Positions 10,831 to 21,344 of a DNA stretch of 64,000 nucleotides are shown here, in pieces. The stretch lies in NCBI RefSeq assembly GCF_963678635.1, contig NC_087071.1, positions 9,721,842-9,785,841 on the forward strand, written 5' to 3'. The notes below the pieces were generated by a model. It ran no database searches and was not told the DNA's origin. It saw only the letters and a program-made list of their open reading frames with translations. Position 1 is the first letter of the stretch, and each line of letters opens with the position of its first letter. The translations under genes and the position numbers were made by a program. The stretch comes from Symsagittifera roscoffensis. Its lineage: Eukaryota; Xenacoelomorpha; Acoela; Convolutidae.

Positions 10831-13190
10831 CTTTTTCTTTTTCCTGTCTCACTATCTGCTTAATGTCTTTCGTAGCCAGATCCTGTTTAACTTGGTTGAT
10901 ATTGTCTGCCGCAGCTTTTTGGTAATTTATCTCCAGCATTTTCTTGGATACTGTTTCCATGTTTTCCTTCTCTTCGGTTAGTGCCTATATGGATTTCGTC
11001 GACAGTACGGTTTTTTATCACATCCTTGTTCTGCACGTCATTTTCACCGCTAACTTGTATTTCGGGTGTTTTTGATTCTTCACGGCTTCCTAAAACAGAG
11101 AGCAATCCGTTCTGAAGTGACTTTCTTGGCTACAGAAGAAAAATCTCGCGCCAATCTTGATTATCAAGCATTTGTAGATTTCAAAATCCCCCATCTGGTT
11201 CGTGTCGTCTTCATCCAGTGCATAACCCAAGCTTTTCATCCCTTGGTCGTAGGAGGTGCAATCCGTTACGTGACGATCTGCTGACCCACGATCTGCGCTT
11301 GTCCATATCATATCTTGGCTTGTACCATGTCGACCTCTGGTGTTGGCTCCCCCTTGAAGATTCCGGTCCGCCAAAAATGAGTATGTCTTCAAAACCCCTA
11401 GATGTAATTTCAACATTTCTGCCGCATCTCGTTTCGGGTTGGTGCAATATCTTTCGATAGCGTGTAATAGGTCGCAAACATTGTTCTCAAGTCGTCATTT
11501 TTCACTCCTTCGGTTAAATAACGATGCAAGGTTGAAGTTCCTCCCGTTGGTGGTTTCCTCTGAACCACTCCTTCTCAAGCTCTCTGAAATATCCCAAAAT
11601 TGATCAATTGATTCGTCATCCCTTTGCATCCTCTGCTCAAACCTCGTCATCGTTTGATGTCCCCTAATTCCAGAGCCGGATTGATTCAACAGTATTTCGA
11701 AAACTTCGTCCGTCGTATCCCGTTCTTCCTCTTTCTTTGCACTTTAGCTTGTAATCTCCAGATTGCTTACGATCATTGTGCAAGCTTGATTTTCATCATT
11801 CAAGTGATACAACTTATATAATTTTATTACTTCGACCCATGTGTCAATGCTGCCATCCGAATCATGCTTGAATTCTTCAGATTTCATTAAAGTTTTCCTC
11901 GATGTATCGCCTCCTCTTTCTATTGATTCCGTGGTTCTCATGGAAAATGCCTCAAGTGTCTTGCTCATTAATACCCAAGGGTTTGCCCATGTTTTGGCAT
12001 CCAGTATCATACTGGCGTGAAAATTTGATTTCTTCGGGACTTTGGTCCAATTCGATGTGTTTCTTCTGGTGGCTGAGTTCACGGGTTCCGATTCTATGAT
12101 GTGATGGATTGGAGGCAATAGAGTAGATTCTTGTTTCTGACGATGTGGCTCCGCAATTTCTACACTTGTGCCAGGTTGTTTTGCTGTTTTCTCTGGTACA
12201 GCTTTATCTTGATTAATAAAATTTCTCAAGACCGCTTCCAATTTAGACTGTATGGCACAGGAACTCTCTTCCTGGTCTCTAATCATCGTATCCATTCTTA
12301 TCTTCAGACTCCAGAGATTGTCATTTACGGTTTCATACCGTTTCCTCACTTCTTTCATGTCTTTCTTGATGAATTTCTCCTGTTACTTGTCAGTTTGTTT
12401 TACTCTTTCTGCCATTTGTAAGATTTTCTTCTCAGTTTCTCTTGTCATGGTGAGGTAGTTATCAAGGTTTTCATTTTTTTTAAATTCCGACCTCCCTTTT
12501 CAACTTTTACCGGTCTTACTCATCACACTTGAGTTTTTTGTCTATTTTCTCGAGCTTTCGCAACAGTTCTATCATGTCTACCGGTGGTCCGTTCGGCTCT
12601 ATTGATAATCCCGCTGTATGATTCTCTGGCCCTCCTTTGGTTTCGGCGCATTGTTCTTCTATCCTTCCAGTCTGCGTTGTTATGGTGGAAACCGTCCCTA
12701 AAGTATTGTTTTTGCTGGCCTCAGTTGTCATCTCTTCTTTATCCTTCGATCGCATCCTCACCTTGGCAGCAAATTTTTACCTGAAGGATATCCTCTTTGA
12801 CTGAAAATCGTCTTTTATTGTTTCTGGGGTGTTGCCGGTGATCTCGTTACCCTTACCTATTAGCGAGAAATCAATGCTTCTTGCTCATCGATTTTTAGCA
12901 GTGATGTTGATTCCGTCATTTTCTTTTCGACGTCGTCTATACTTTGCTCATGTGTCTCTAGATCAACTTCAGCAACGAGTGCTCTCTCTCGGTTCTCAAG
13001 TTTTTTATCAGCTGCATCTTTGGTCTCGTGTTTATTGTTCTTCGTTCCTCCGCGTGTTCACGATGCTAATTGAAACATTTCTCTTCTTTAATCTCGGTTT
13101 TGTTGCCACAGGTGTCAGTCTTGACTTTCCTATTGAACGATTTTGCCTTGAAGCGACTCTGCCTCTCTCTGCTAACGTTTCTAAAACATT
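10831..13190 (-). pseudogene. Relic gag, reversed copy of the main LTR family
   Basis: In minus-strand order from 13190: an N-terminal region similar to SMGPKVTKKNFSVSMVNTRS of copy 1; a segment with LGTVSTITTQTGR (12516-12761); a coiled-coil region with SLKIRMDTMIRDQEESSCAI (near 12300); a capsid-like stretch with GSGIRGHQTMTRFEQRMQRD (near 11660); and two zinc knuckles near 11100-11330. The second knuckle, CFFCSQESHFRTDC in one frame (first residue changed), keeps the CX2CX4HX4C spacing. Frames change several times. Together with 9236-10830 this forms one truncated element whose 5' LTR lies at 16234-17020. Confidence 0.8.
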
Positions 13191-13374
13191 TTTGCTATAA
13201 AATCTAACGTTTTAGCTTCCAAACGATCCCCAAAAACTCAGGTGTTTGGCAGCTATTTGAGCTATTTAACAGAATATTTTATTTTTGTTAGTTCTGATCC
13301 ATCAGGTCGACCTGATGAGCTTTTCAGATAGCCTTTCAACCTTCAACAGTTTCAAGGCTTGGCGGCAATAGAGT
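13191..13374. other. Relic interior with an 18-bp perfect palindrome
   Basis: No gene. CATCAGGTCGACCTGATG at 13300-13317 is a perfect 18-bp palindrome. The surrounding sequence is AT-rich and belongs to the rearranged leader region of the reversed relic. Confidence 0.5.
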
Positions 13375-13500
13375 GTTGGTTGCCTCCAGTAGTTCTGATT
13401 CTTCGCGGCTTCCCAAAACGGAGGGCAATCCATTCTGAAGTGACCTTCTTGGCTACAGAAGAAACATCTCGCGCCAATCTTGATTATCGAGCCATTGTAA
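13375..13500 (-). pseudogene. Duplicated zinc-knuckle fragment
   Basis: This segment repeats the second zinc-knuckle region found at 11070-11165. The shared block includes TCTTGGCTACAGAAGAAA and CTCGCGCCAATCTTGATTAT. It sits upstream of the gag start on the minus strand, where no knuckle belongs, so it is a displaced second copy. It indicates rearrangement or a second overlapping relic. Confidence 0.7.
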
Positions 13501-13530
13501 TCATGATTGGTGCAATAATCTTGCCAATCT

Positions 13531-13716
13531 GCCCAAGATTATCGTGCCAGGTAATCTTGGGCTTTCCAGGACTTATGTTCCTGGGACTCAAGTTCCTGAA
13601 ACCCGCCATTACTCTGTATTGGCCTGGGACATAGATTGTTAAAGGATAGCTATGTCCCAGGCTATCTTTTAACAACTGCCCAACCTTAAATGGGTATGGA
13701 GTACCTACCCATTTAA
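13531..13716. repeat. Cluster of perfect inverted repeats
   Basis: Three structures lie close together. GCCCAAGATTA (13531-13541) pairs with TAATCTTGGGC (13552-13562). CCTGGGACATAG (13623-13634) pairs with CTATGTCCCAGG (13650-13661). TTAAATGGGTA (13686-13696) pairs with TACCCATTTAA (13706-13716). In addition ATTGTTAAAGGATAG (13635-13649) can pair with CTATCTTTTAACAAC (13662-13676), with a G-T wobble and an end mismatch. That gives an A-B-A'-B' order. No equivalent is seen in copies 1 or 2. Confidence 0.75.
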
Positions 13717-13722
13717 AACGCG

Positions 13723-13795
13723 AAGGTACCCCATAGTAAACTCGAGACACAGAAGTTAGTCCGGTCAGATCGGTTGGGAGGATCGGACTCCAGCA
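13723..13795 (+). repeat. Inverted copy of a leader segment (arm 1)
   Basis: GAAGGTACCCCATAGTAAAC, CTCGAGACACAG and GTTAGTCCGGTCAGATCGG match the reverse complement of 15085-15161 at roughly 85% by eye. The two arms flank the minisatellite at 13796-14760. The second arm corresponds to leader sequence of copies 1 and 2 (the GGTCGGATCGGTAGGGGG region near 20157), so this arm is the inverted one. Confidence 0.7.
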
Positions 13796-14760
13796 AACCA
13801 GTTTTGGGAAGTTGATTTAGCTTTCCAGGACTTAAGTGTTGGGCAGTTGTTTTAGCTTCCCAGGAGTTAAGTGTTGGGAAGTTGTTTTAGCTTCCCAGGA
13901 CCCAAGCAAACTAGTGTTGGGCAGTTGTTTTAGCTTCCCAGAACTCAAGTGTTTGGCAGTTGTTTTAGCTTCCCAGGACTCCAGTAAACCAGTGTTGGGC
14001 AATTGATCTAGCTTCTCAGGACTTAATTGTTGGGCAGTTGTTTTGGCTTCCCAGGACTCCAGCAAACCAGTGTTGGGCAGTTGATCTAGGTTCTCAGGAC
14101 TTAATTGTTCGGCAGTTGCTTTAGCGTTCCAGGACTCCAGCAAACCAGTGTTGGGCAGCTGTTTTAGCTTCCCAGGACTCCAGCAAACTAGTGTTGGGCA
14201 GCTGTTTTAGCTTCCCAGGACTCCAGCAAACCAGTGTTGGGCAGGTGATTTAGCTTCCCAGGACTCAAGTGTTGGGCAGTTGTTCTAAGTTCCCAGAACT
14301 CAAGTGTTTGGCAGTTGTTTTAGATTCTCAGGACTCCAGCAAACCAGTGTTGGGCAGTTGATCTAGCTTCTCAGGACTTAATTGTTGGGCAGTTATTTTA
14401 GCTTCCCAGGACTCCAACAAACTAGTGTTGGGGAGTTGTTTTAGCTTCCCAGAACTCAAGTGTTTGGCAGTTGTTTTAGCTTCCCAGGACTCCAGCAAAC
14501 CAGTGTTGGGCAGTTGATCTAGCTTCTCAGGACTTAATTGTTGGGCAGTTGTTTTAGCTTCCCAGGACTCCAGCAAACCAGTGTTGGGCAGTTGACTTAG
14601 CTTCCCAGGACTCCAGTGTTGGGCAGTTGTTTCAGCTTCCCAAGACTCAAGTGTTGGGCAGTTGTTTTAGTTGCCCAAGACTCAAGTGTTGGGTAGTTGT
14701 TTTAGCTTTCCATGACTCCCGGAAACCAATGTTGGGCAGCTGATTTAGCTCCCCACGACT
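13796..14760. repeat. Leader minisatellite of the reversed relic
   Basis: Tandem repeats of about 35-45 bp, built on GTTGGGCAGTTGTTTTAGC, TTCCCAGGACTCCAGCAAAC and short variants. It lies in the leader position of the reversed element, as the 14-bp minisatellites do in copies 1 and 2, but with a different unit. The long Leu/Glu/Ser/Trp-rich open frames on the minus strand are translations of the repeat, not genes. Confidence 0.85.
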
Positions 14761-16233
14761 GTCTCAGGAGTTAGTGTAAAAAGTCCCAGCCCCTAAATTT
14801 GTTGCCAAAAATTGATTAGAATGTCTCTAAAATGTTCTGCGGCCCATCAATCATTTGCAATTTCGAAAGTCGGGTTTTGTACAACAGGCTATATTGCAAT
14901 TTTTTCAAATTTGAGTCTGATTCCTTTAAAAATTTCCAAAATTTTGAAATCCGGTCAAGTAAAAACTCAAAAGTGATGTAAAAAAACTCTTATATCACCT
15001 ATGTCAAAACTGTGGTTCCAAAAAACTCATCTGGTACATGGTTGTCACGCGTTACATCCACTACTATTGATTTCTAAAAAAAAAACTTTTTAAATCTCCG
15101 ATCCCCCACCCGATCTGGCCGGACTAACCACTGTGTCTCGAGTTCACTATGAGGTACCTTCGCCAATCCTGACTCTGGTTAATGCAATGTAACCGAATTG
15201 ACGTTGCCGGTTGTCTGGCTATAGTAATATGACCCCCTTTTTACAATTTCCAAGCACAACCTTTGTCTTAACCACATCCCGGTCTAAGCCTCCCCATTTA
15301 CAGTCCCCCACTTGTGGGAAAAACCCACTTAGCACGATGGGTGCTAAACCACTCAAGACAAATGCTGTAGAACCTCTTTCCAAGCTCTGCTCAAGTAAAA
15401 CGTATGCTCAAGTCAAAAAAGTGGGGGGGGGGGGTGCCACTCAAGACAAATCCCGTAGAAACTCTTTCCAAGCTCTACTCAAGTAAAACGTATGCTCAAG
15501 TCAAAAAATTGTGGGGGGTGCCGCTTAGTTTTATTTCATATCTATCTCCTAGAGTATAAATTGGGTGCTAACGATACCCGTTCGACCAAACAGCGTACTC
15601 CGGTGATCTCATCCTGTAGTCACACTGCACTGGTCACACTTCTATTAGCCTCTTCCCAGTAGTGTCTTTTCTTGATTTCCGGGACTTCTGCACTCTGAAT
15701 CTCTTCACTACGCATTCGGTCATCTTTTCCATTGAAATCTTCCAGTTGCTTTTGAAGGTTGTGAGGCTATCTGAAAACCCTTGCAACGCCTCTTCTCTCG
15801 GGCACCTCTCAAATAATGCTATTTTGATCTAAACGATCACTCTCAATGTAAAACAGCATTAGTATACTAATTAATTTTATAATGGCTCGATCCATCTGAT
15901 CTGGAAATCAGGGTCACTGTCATTTTTTTTTCTTGTTTTTATTTTAATTTATTTTCCCTTTTTGTTTTTGTTTCACTTTATACCTTTTACCCATTTTTTG
16001 GCCCTTCATACTCGGTTAGCTAAGCCTCGTATCCAAAAGCGCACAAAGGAAACTTTCACAATTTCAGAAGTTCGCCTAAAAAACTATCACGGTACGACCA
16101 GAACGTGGACACGCTCCAGCTGAACCGTACCACCGGTACTCTAGAATGGGCATGTAGCCCGGAGCTGTGCCGAGTGCGTTCGATCCCGTAGTCATCATGT
16201 CAATTAACAACCACGAGCGCCACAAAAACACTA
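14761..16233 (-). repeat. Leader region of the reversed relic
   Basis: Read on the minus strand this matches the leader of copies 1 and 2 in pieces. TGCTAACGATACCCGTT (near 15570) is the complement of the GGGTATCGTTAGAATCC block, and AGCCTCGTATCC (near 16023) the complement of the CTCTCCGAACGAGGCT block. TACCACCGGTACTCTAGAAT (near 16129) is also shared. A putative primer-binding block GAGCGCCAC lies at 16216-16224. Two 88-bp tandem units start at 15351 and 15439 (ACTCAAGACAAAT...), separated by a 13-G run near 15422. No gene is seen. Confidence 0.7.
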
Positions 16234-17020
16234 TTTAACAGTCGTCCGCTTACGTCACAAATGAGGTTAAGAGGAATAGGCCCTATAATGGGCTTAAGAG
16301 TCAGGGACACTACCTCTTGTGTTTTTCCACCGCATTTGGTCGGAGTCAATTTGTTTCGCTTAAGACATGGGACATCAAGATCGTGTTACAGCTTGAAGGC
16401 TACTGCCAAAAAACCCCGCTCTAGAAATAAAATAAGCCCCATGGCTTGGTCTCTAAATACTTAAACCACAAAAACGCCGTTTAATACAGGGTTGGGAACT
16501 CAAGTAAATATCATTAATTTTTATGGGATAGCAGACCTTTGATCCATGAACCAACCTAAAATCCGCCTTATCTCAACATGACTGAAGAACTGAAGAAAAA
16601 ACCATCGAGAATTGAGTTCAGCATTCACATTGTGACGCTACTCTAGAATCAAGTAAATAATGTATCTAAAGTAGCTCTAGTAGTTTCAATGTCCGGACCA
16701 TTGGTTCGCTTCTCTGGTCGACCTGCCCATTTAAGGTTTTCCTTGCTCCAGTAAAAACACTCTTGCAAGAGCTCTCAACGTTCTATATCAGGAACAAGAC
16801 AGCTTTTTTCAAATTAATTCTTATGGAACAAATTGTGAATAGCAATTTGACTCGAAACCAATTTTCTGTCAACCTTTTCGCAATTGTTAATCAGTTTTTT
16901 TGATTTTTTCCTCTTTTTTATCCCAATTGCTGCAATAAATTTGAGCATGACATGGCCAATTCGAATTTTTCAAAATACCATTTCACCTCAAACTCAAGGT
17001 ACAGTTTCAGCATACCTTCT
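16234..17020 (-). repeat. Relic 5' LTR of the reversed element
   Basis: Minus-strand LTR. Its inner end at 16234-16241 reads TTTAACAG where the intact family has TGTAACAG (complement of CTGTTACA). It then shows GGCCCTATAATGGGC, the AAGGCTACTGCCAAAA block, ATCCGCCTTATCTCAACATG, the AATTGTGAATAGCAATTT hairpin remnant and GAGCATGACATGGCCAATTC. The terminal TGTGCC is not recognisable, so the outer end is approximate. Confidence 0.75.
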
Positions 17021-18117
17021 TCATCCTTAGTTGATGCAGTCAATTTCTTGATAATTTTCTTGTAATAAATGCTGTTTTCATTGGCATGTTTGTTGAGCTC
17101 GTGTATAATTTCATCGGATAAACTTTGGAAAGTTTCGAGATCAAACATCGCAATTAAAAGAGCATTAAAAGAACCGACTGTTCACTTGAAAAATATACGT
17201 TTTTCTCTCGGAAAAACTGGACTGATTTTGGTTTGTTTTTCAAACAAATTACACGAAAATTGTCGTATTTTTATTTCAGAGCGAATTTTTAAAATTTATT
17301 TCGTCACTTCGAATTGACCTTTCCTCATTCGTTAAATCGTACGATTAGTACAAATAATCTACCAAAACTGTCGACCTTCCCAGTCCACGGTTACAATAAA
17401 ATTTCGAAGTTGCTATGCATTTTGGCGCCATTCTGGTCGAATGTCACAAAGGTAACAGTTTTTCTTGCTTTTCGGTCCTTTTTCATTTATTCTAACTACA
17501 AGAGAAAAAAAAAACAGAAAATGCAGACAACAAATTAGGGTATACTAGTTTTTCGATTTAGTTTTTGTTGATTTACTCATATCAGTTCGGTTTGAACGTT
17601 CTGTAGCACTTGCACAATAAACTGCTTGTTGTGAAGCAGAACAACTTTTTTGGACCCAAGCAATTATGGTAGTTATGGCAAAATTATTGGAAAAATGAGC
17701 AGTTTTAAGTCTATTGAATTTAGCTGACCGTTAAGTATATAACTTATTTGATAAATGATCGGAATCTCAATTACATCTAAAAGACCCCAAATGGTGTTTT
17801 TTGAATAGTCAAAACGCAACAGTTTTCATGTGAGGGAGAAAATTGTAATTGCACAGTAAAAGGCTCGTCCGAAAGTTTTTTTTCGGAGAACCATATCTCC
17901 CGTGTATTTTAGGTATAGTATAAATTCAATTGTCTCTTTTTTAGTTTTTTAGGTTGGACTGTATGCATTGAGCTTAAGCGTCATACTCCGTCAGTTAATT
18001 TTAATGACCTTTGCTTTGAGGTATAAGAAACTAAAAGTATCATATTCATTTCCATTAGTGTTATAATCGAGGAAGGTAGGTTTAAATTGACAGTTCTGTA
18101 AATGGTATGAAAAAAAA
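17021..18117. other. AT-rich stretch with one doubtful coding fragment
   Basis: A minus-strand ATG at 17146-17148 opens a frame beginning MFDLETFQSLSDEIIHELNK. It runs into the relic LTR and stops at 16918. The first 38 codons look coding-like and could be a host exon cut by the old insertion, but I recognise no family. The rest of the interval is AT-rich with no supported feature. It ends in seven A directly before the LTR of copy 1. Confidence 0.35.
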
Positions 18118-19013
18118 TGTGCCAGTCGGTCATATCTGGAAGTTTGACCTTGAGGGACACGAATATACGTGATTTTGGAGTGAAGTTTTATTTTTCAAAA
18201 TTTCGAATGGAGCCTGTCATGCTCAGTTTTCTCGCGACAACTGAAAACATAAAAATGAAAAATCAGAACGACCGAATTTACAATTGCGGGAAAATACCTA
18301 AAAAACAGCAGGAAATTGCTATTCGCAATTTCCAGATACAAAATAAGACACGAGTAGAGCCGTCTTATCCTGAAATAGGAGGCGAGATAATCACGAGAGA
18401 AGAGTGCAATTATTCGAACTGAACCAGAGTGAACCTTCAATGGAGAGGTGGACAGCTGGACTGTCCCAATGGTTCAGACTAAAACTTCAATTCTAGAGTC
18501 TAAACTTATTTCCTTTATTAAAACTGATTAGTATTGAACTACTCAAGTTACTATTTTTAATTCTCGAGTTGCTCATCAATTTAATTACTCCCTATTCTCG
18601 GGTGTGTCGACATATGAGTTCCAAATTTAGTTTTCTCGAGTGTGTTTTATGATTGTTATGTTGAGATAAGGCGAGTTTTAGGTTAATCCATCTGAAACGG
18701 ATCAAAGTTCCACTGTCCAATAAAAAGTAACTTAACGGATTGTTCCGACCCTGTTTTTAACGGCGTTCGTGTTTTTTGGGTATTTCGAGACCTAAGTATG
18801 GGAACGTTCTTATTTTCTAGAGTGGGGGGATATTTTGGTAGTAGCCTATAAGCTGTAACGGGTTCTAGTCTCATGTCGCAAGCGAACCGAATTGGCTCCG
18901 ACCGTTCTTGAGGTAGAAAAACACAAGATATAGTGTCCTTGACTCTTGGGCCAATGGTTATAGGGCCTATTTTTCTTAAGCCTCATATGTGACTGAAGTA
19001 GGCGACTGTTACA
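18118..19013 (+). repeat. 5' LTR of copy 1
   Basis: Starts TGTGCCAGTCGGTCATATCT and ends CGACTGTTACA, giving TG...CA ends. It contains a perfect hairpin GGAAATTGC-TATTC-GCAATTTCC (18311-18333) and AATAAA at 18719-18724 beside a decayed GATCCAT/ATGGATC palindrome. The inner end is fixed by comparison with the 3' end of copy 2. Promoter elements cannot be placed with confidence. Confidence 0.92.
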
Positions 19014-19024
19014 TAGTGTTTTTA

Positions 19025-19036
19025 TGGCGCTTCTGG
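19025..19036 (+). other. Candidate primer-binding site of copy 1
   Basis: TGGCGCTTCTGG begins 11 bases after the LTR end. It is conserved as TGGCGCTCCTGG in copy 2 (42463-42474) and as TGGCGCTCGTGG in the reversed relic. It starts with TGG, as a site pairing with a tRNA CCA end should, but I could not match it to a particular tRNA. Confidence 0.4.
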
Positions 19037-19511
19037 GTGTTTTTACGACATCATGACTACGGAGTCGAACCCACTTGACACAGCTCCGGGCTGCATGCCC
19101 ATTCTAGAGTACCGGTGGTACGGTTCAGCGGGAACGTGTAAACCTTCCGGTTGTACCGTGATAGCTTTTTAAGAAAACTAGAGAAAACTTCCTGGTACGC
19201 TCTCCGAACGAGGCCTAGCTAACCGAGTAAGGGGGGTAACTAGGGGGACAAAAACACGAGCAAAAAGACAAAAAGCGAAACAAAAACAAGAAAAAAGTAT
19301 AGAAAAAGGAACAAAAACCATTAAACAAAAAAGACAGTGACTTTGATACCAGATCATTTGGATCAAACCTTTATAATAATTAAATAGTATAAACATACTG
19401 TTTTATAAGACCGATCGTTTCGATCAATCTAGCAATCTAAACCAGTGACTTCAATAAGATGCCCGAGTGGGGGGCGTGGTTAAGGGATTTTAGATAGATT
19501 GCAACCTAGCC

Positions 19512-19718
19512 AGACCACTAGGAGACTTGACTGGAAAAGGTGACCAGCCGAGTGGGAAAGTGGTTCACAAGGACTGAACCGGACCACTAAGAGACTTGAC
19601 TGGAAGAGATGACAAGCCGAGTGGGAAAGTGGTTCAGAGGGACTGAGCTGAACCGCTAGGAAACTTGACTGGAAGAGGTGACCAGACCAGTGGGAAGGTG
19701 GTGCTGCAGTCAAGTGCA
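19512..19718 (+). repeat. Three 69-bp tandem repeats in the leader of copy 1
   Basis: Units begin near 19514, 19583 and 19652 with ACCACTAGGAGACTTGACTG or variants and contain GTGACCAGCCGAGTGGGAAAG. Copy 2 has two such units (42925-43062). They are non-coding. Confidence 0.85.
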
Positions 19719-20505
19719 GTGCACGTCCACGGAGACAACCAGCACGGGATCACTACAAGAGGACGCACAGGGGTGTTCTCAAGTTGGGCAAACGGGTATT
19801 GTTAAAATCCACATTACATTATAGGAGATAAGTGTAAAATTGGATAAGCGGAGCCCCATTGTTTTGAGGAAGTTTTTACACAAGCAGGCCTGGAAACAGG
19901 TCTACGGTTTTTTCTCGAGAGGTTTAGCACCCGGCGCTTAAGGGATTTTTCGGCTTAAGAGGGGGGCTAAAGAGGGGGGAGGTTAGAAGGGGGGCTGGTT
20001 AGGTTAGAGGTTAGCGATTATAAATTGTAAAAAAGGGGGAGACATTAGAGTAACTAATTGTTCGGCATCGTCGATTTAGTTACATTAGATACTTACACGC
20101 GTTGGTTATAAGAAGCGGATATCCAAATTTAACATCAGGTTAAGGTAGGTACCCTGGTCGGATCGGTAGGGGGAACGGACATCTGTCAACCTTGAATTTT
20201 AGGTGGGTTCATCTCTCTGTTTTTGAAAATTTTCCTGTTTAAATTTTTACGTTTTGGTGAATATTTGTTGTTGATATACGAACGAACAGGTGATCACAAG
20301 ATACCTGCGGGGAATTTAGGGTTCCAAATAGCCTGATACGACGAGAGGGAGATAAATACAGGGGGGTCAGCATTTGGGTTTTGGCCATTAAGATAGGGAT
20401 TTTGGGAAAATTTTTACTAGAGCTCAAGTGGTGGTAAACGGTACAGTGGTTCAAGAGTCCCCACAACGAAGAAGAAGAGATCCTACATCCAGACACTCAG
20501 TGACA

Positions 20506-21073
20506 AGTCTTGGGACAGTACCGAAGAAGTCTTGGGATATTGCAGTCTGGGGACAGTCTTGGAGCAACACGGTCTTGGGACAGTCTCGGGACAGAGCAGT
20601 CTTGGGACAGTCTTGGGACGGTGCAGTCTTGGGACAGTCTTGGACCAGAGCAGTCTTGGTACGAAACAGTCTTGGGACACTAGTCTTGGGACAGTAGTCT
20701 TGGGACAGTGGTCTTGGGACACTGGTCTTGGGACACTGGTCTTGGTACAGTGGTCTTGGGACAGTGGTCTTGGGACAGTAGTCTTGGGACACTAGTCTTG
20801 GGACAGTGGTCTTGGGACAGTGGTCTTGGGACACTAGTCTTGGGACAGTGGTCTTGGGACAGTAGTCTTGGGACACTAGTCTTGGGACAGTAGTCTTGGG
20901 ACACTAGTCTTGGGACAGTAGTCTTGGGACAGTGGTCTTGGGACACTAGTCTTGGGACAGTAGTCTTGGGACAGTAGTCTTAGGGCAGGGGTCTTGGGAC
21001 AGTAGTCTTGGGACACTAACAAGAAGTACTGGGACAACACTGAATAGTCTTGGGACAGTAGAGAGGAAGTCTT
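20506..21073 (+). repeat. 14-bp minisatellite in the leader of copy 1
   Basis: About 40 tandem units of the form GTCTTGGGACAGTG or GTCTTGGGACACTA with scattered variants. Because 14 is not a multiple of 3, all three frames on both strands read as a long 14-residue repeat, which creates spurious open frames. Copy 2 has a sister array with a changed unit (GTCTTGGGACGTTG / GTCTTGGGCCATTG). The array sits between the LTR and the gag start, so it would be in the untranslated leader of the genomic RNA. Confidence 0.9.
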
Positions 21074-21344
21074 GGAACAGTATAAAGAAGGGGGGTGACG
21101 GTACTAAAAGAGTACTAAGACTGGTTGAAGTAACCAAACGCAAAATCAAATTCTCTATCCAATCCTAACGATCCGGTACTGTAGGGATCAGGAATATATA
21201 GAATTTTCAAAAAGCTCAGGAAACGTTGTTTTTAGCAAATTGTAAATTTCTTTTTATAAGATTTTGTCAAAAGAGGTTTAAACCTTAGAGTAGAATTTTG
21301 TAGATAGTAATACTGTTGTAAATAAAAAATTGTAAATAAAGATA

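Noticed and set aside
13832-14576. Minus-strand ORFs with repeated LLESWEAKTTAQQLS
   Set aside because: Translation of the relic minisatellite. No start context, and it is interrupted by variable units.
13796-14760. CRISPR array
   Set aside because: Repeats are directly tandem without unique spacers, and this is an animal genome.
20428-20946. Long Leu/Gly/Trp or Pro/Lys/Thr repeat ORFs on both strands over 20.4-20.9 kb and 43.8-44.5 kb
   Set aside because: They are translations of the 14-bp minisatellite, open in all frames because the unit lacks stops. The array lies in the untranslated leader.
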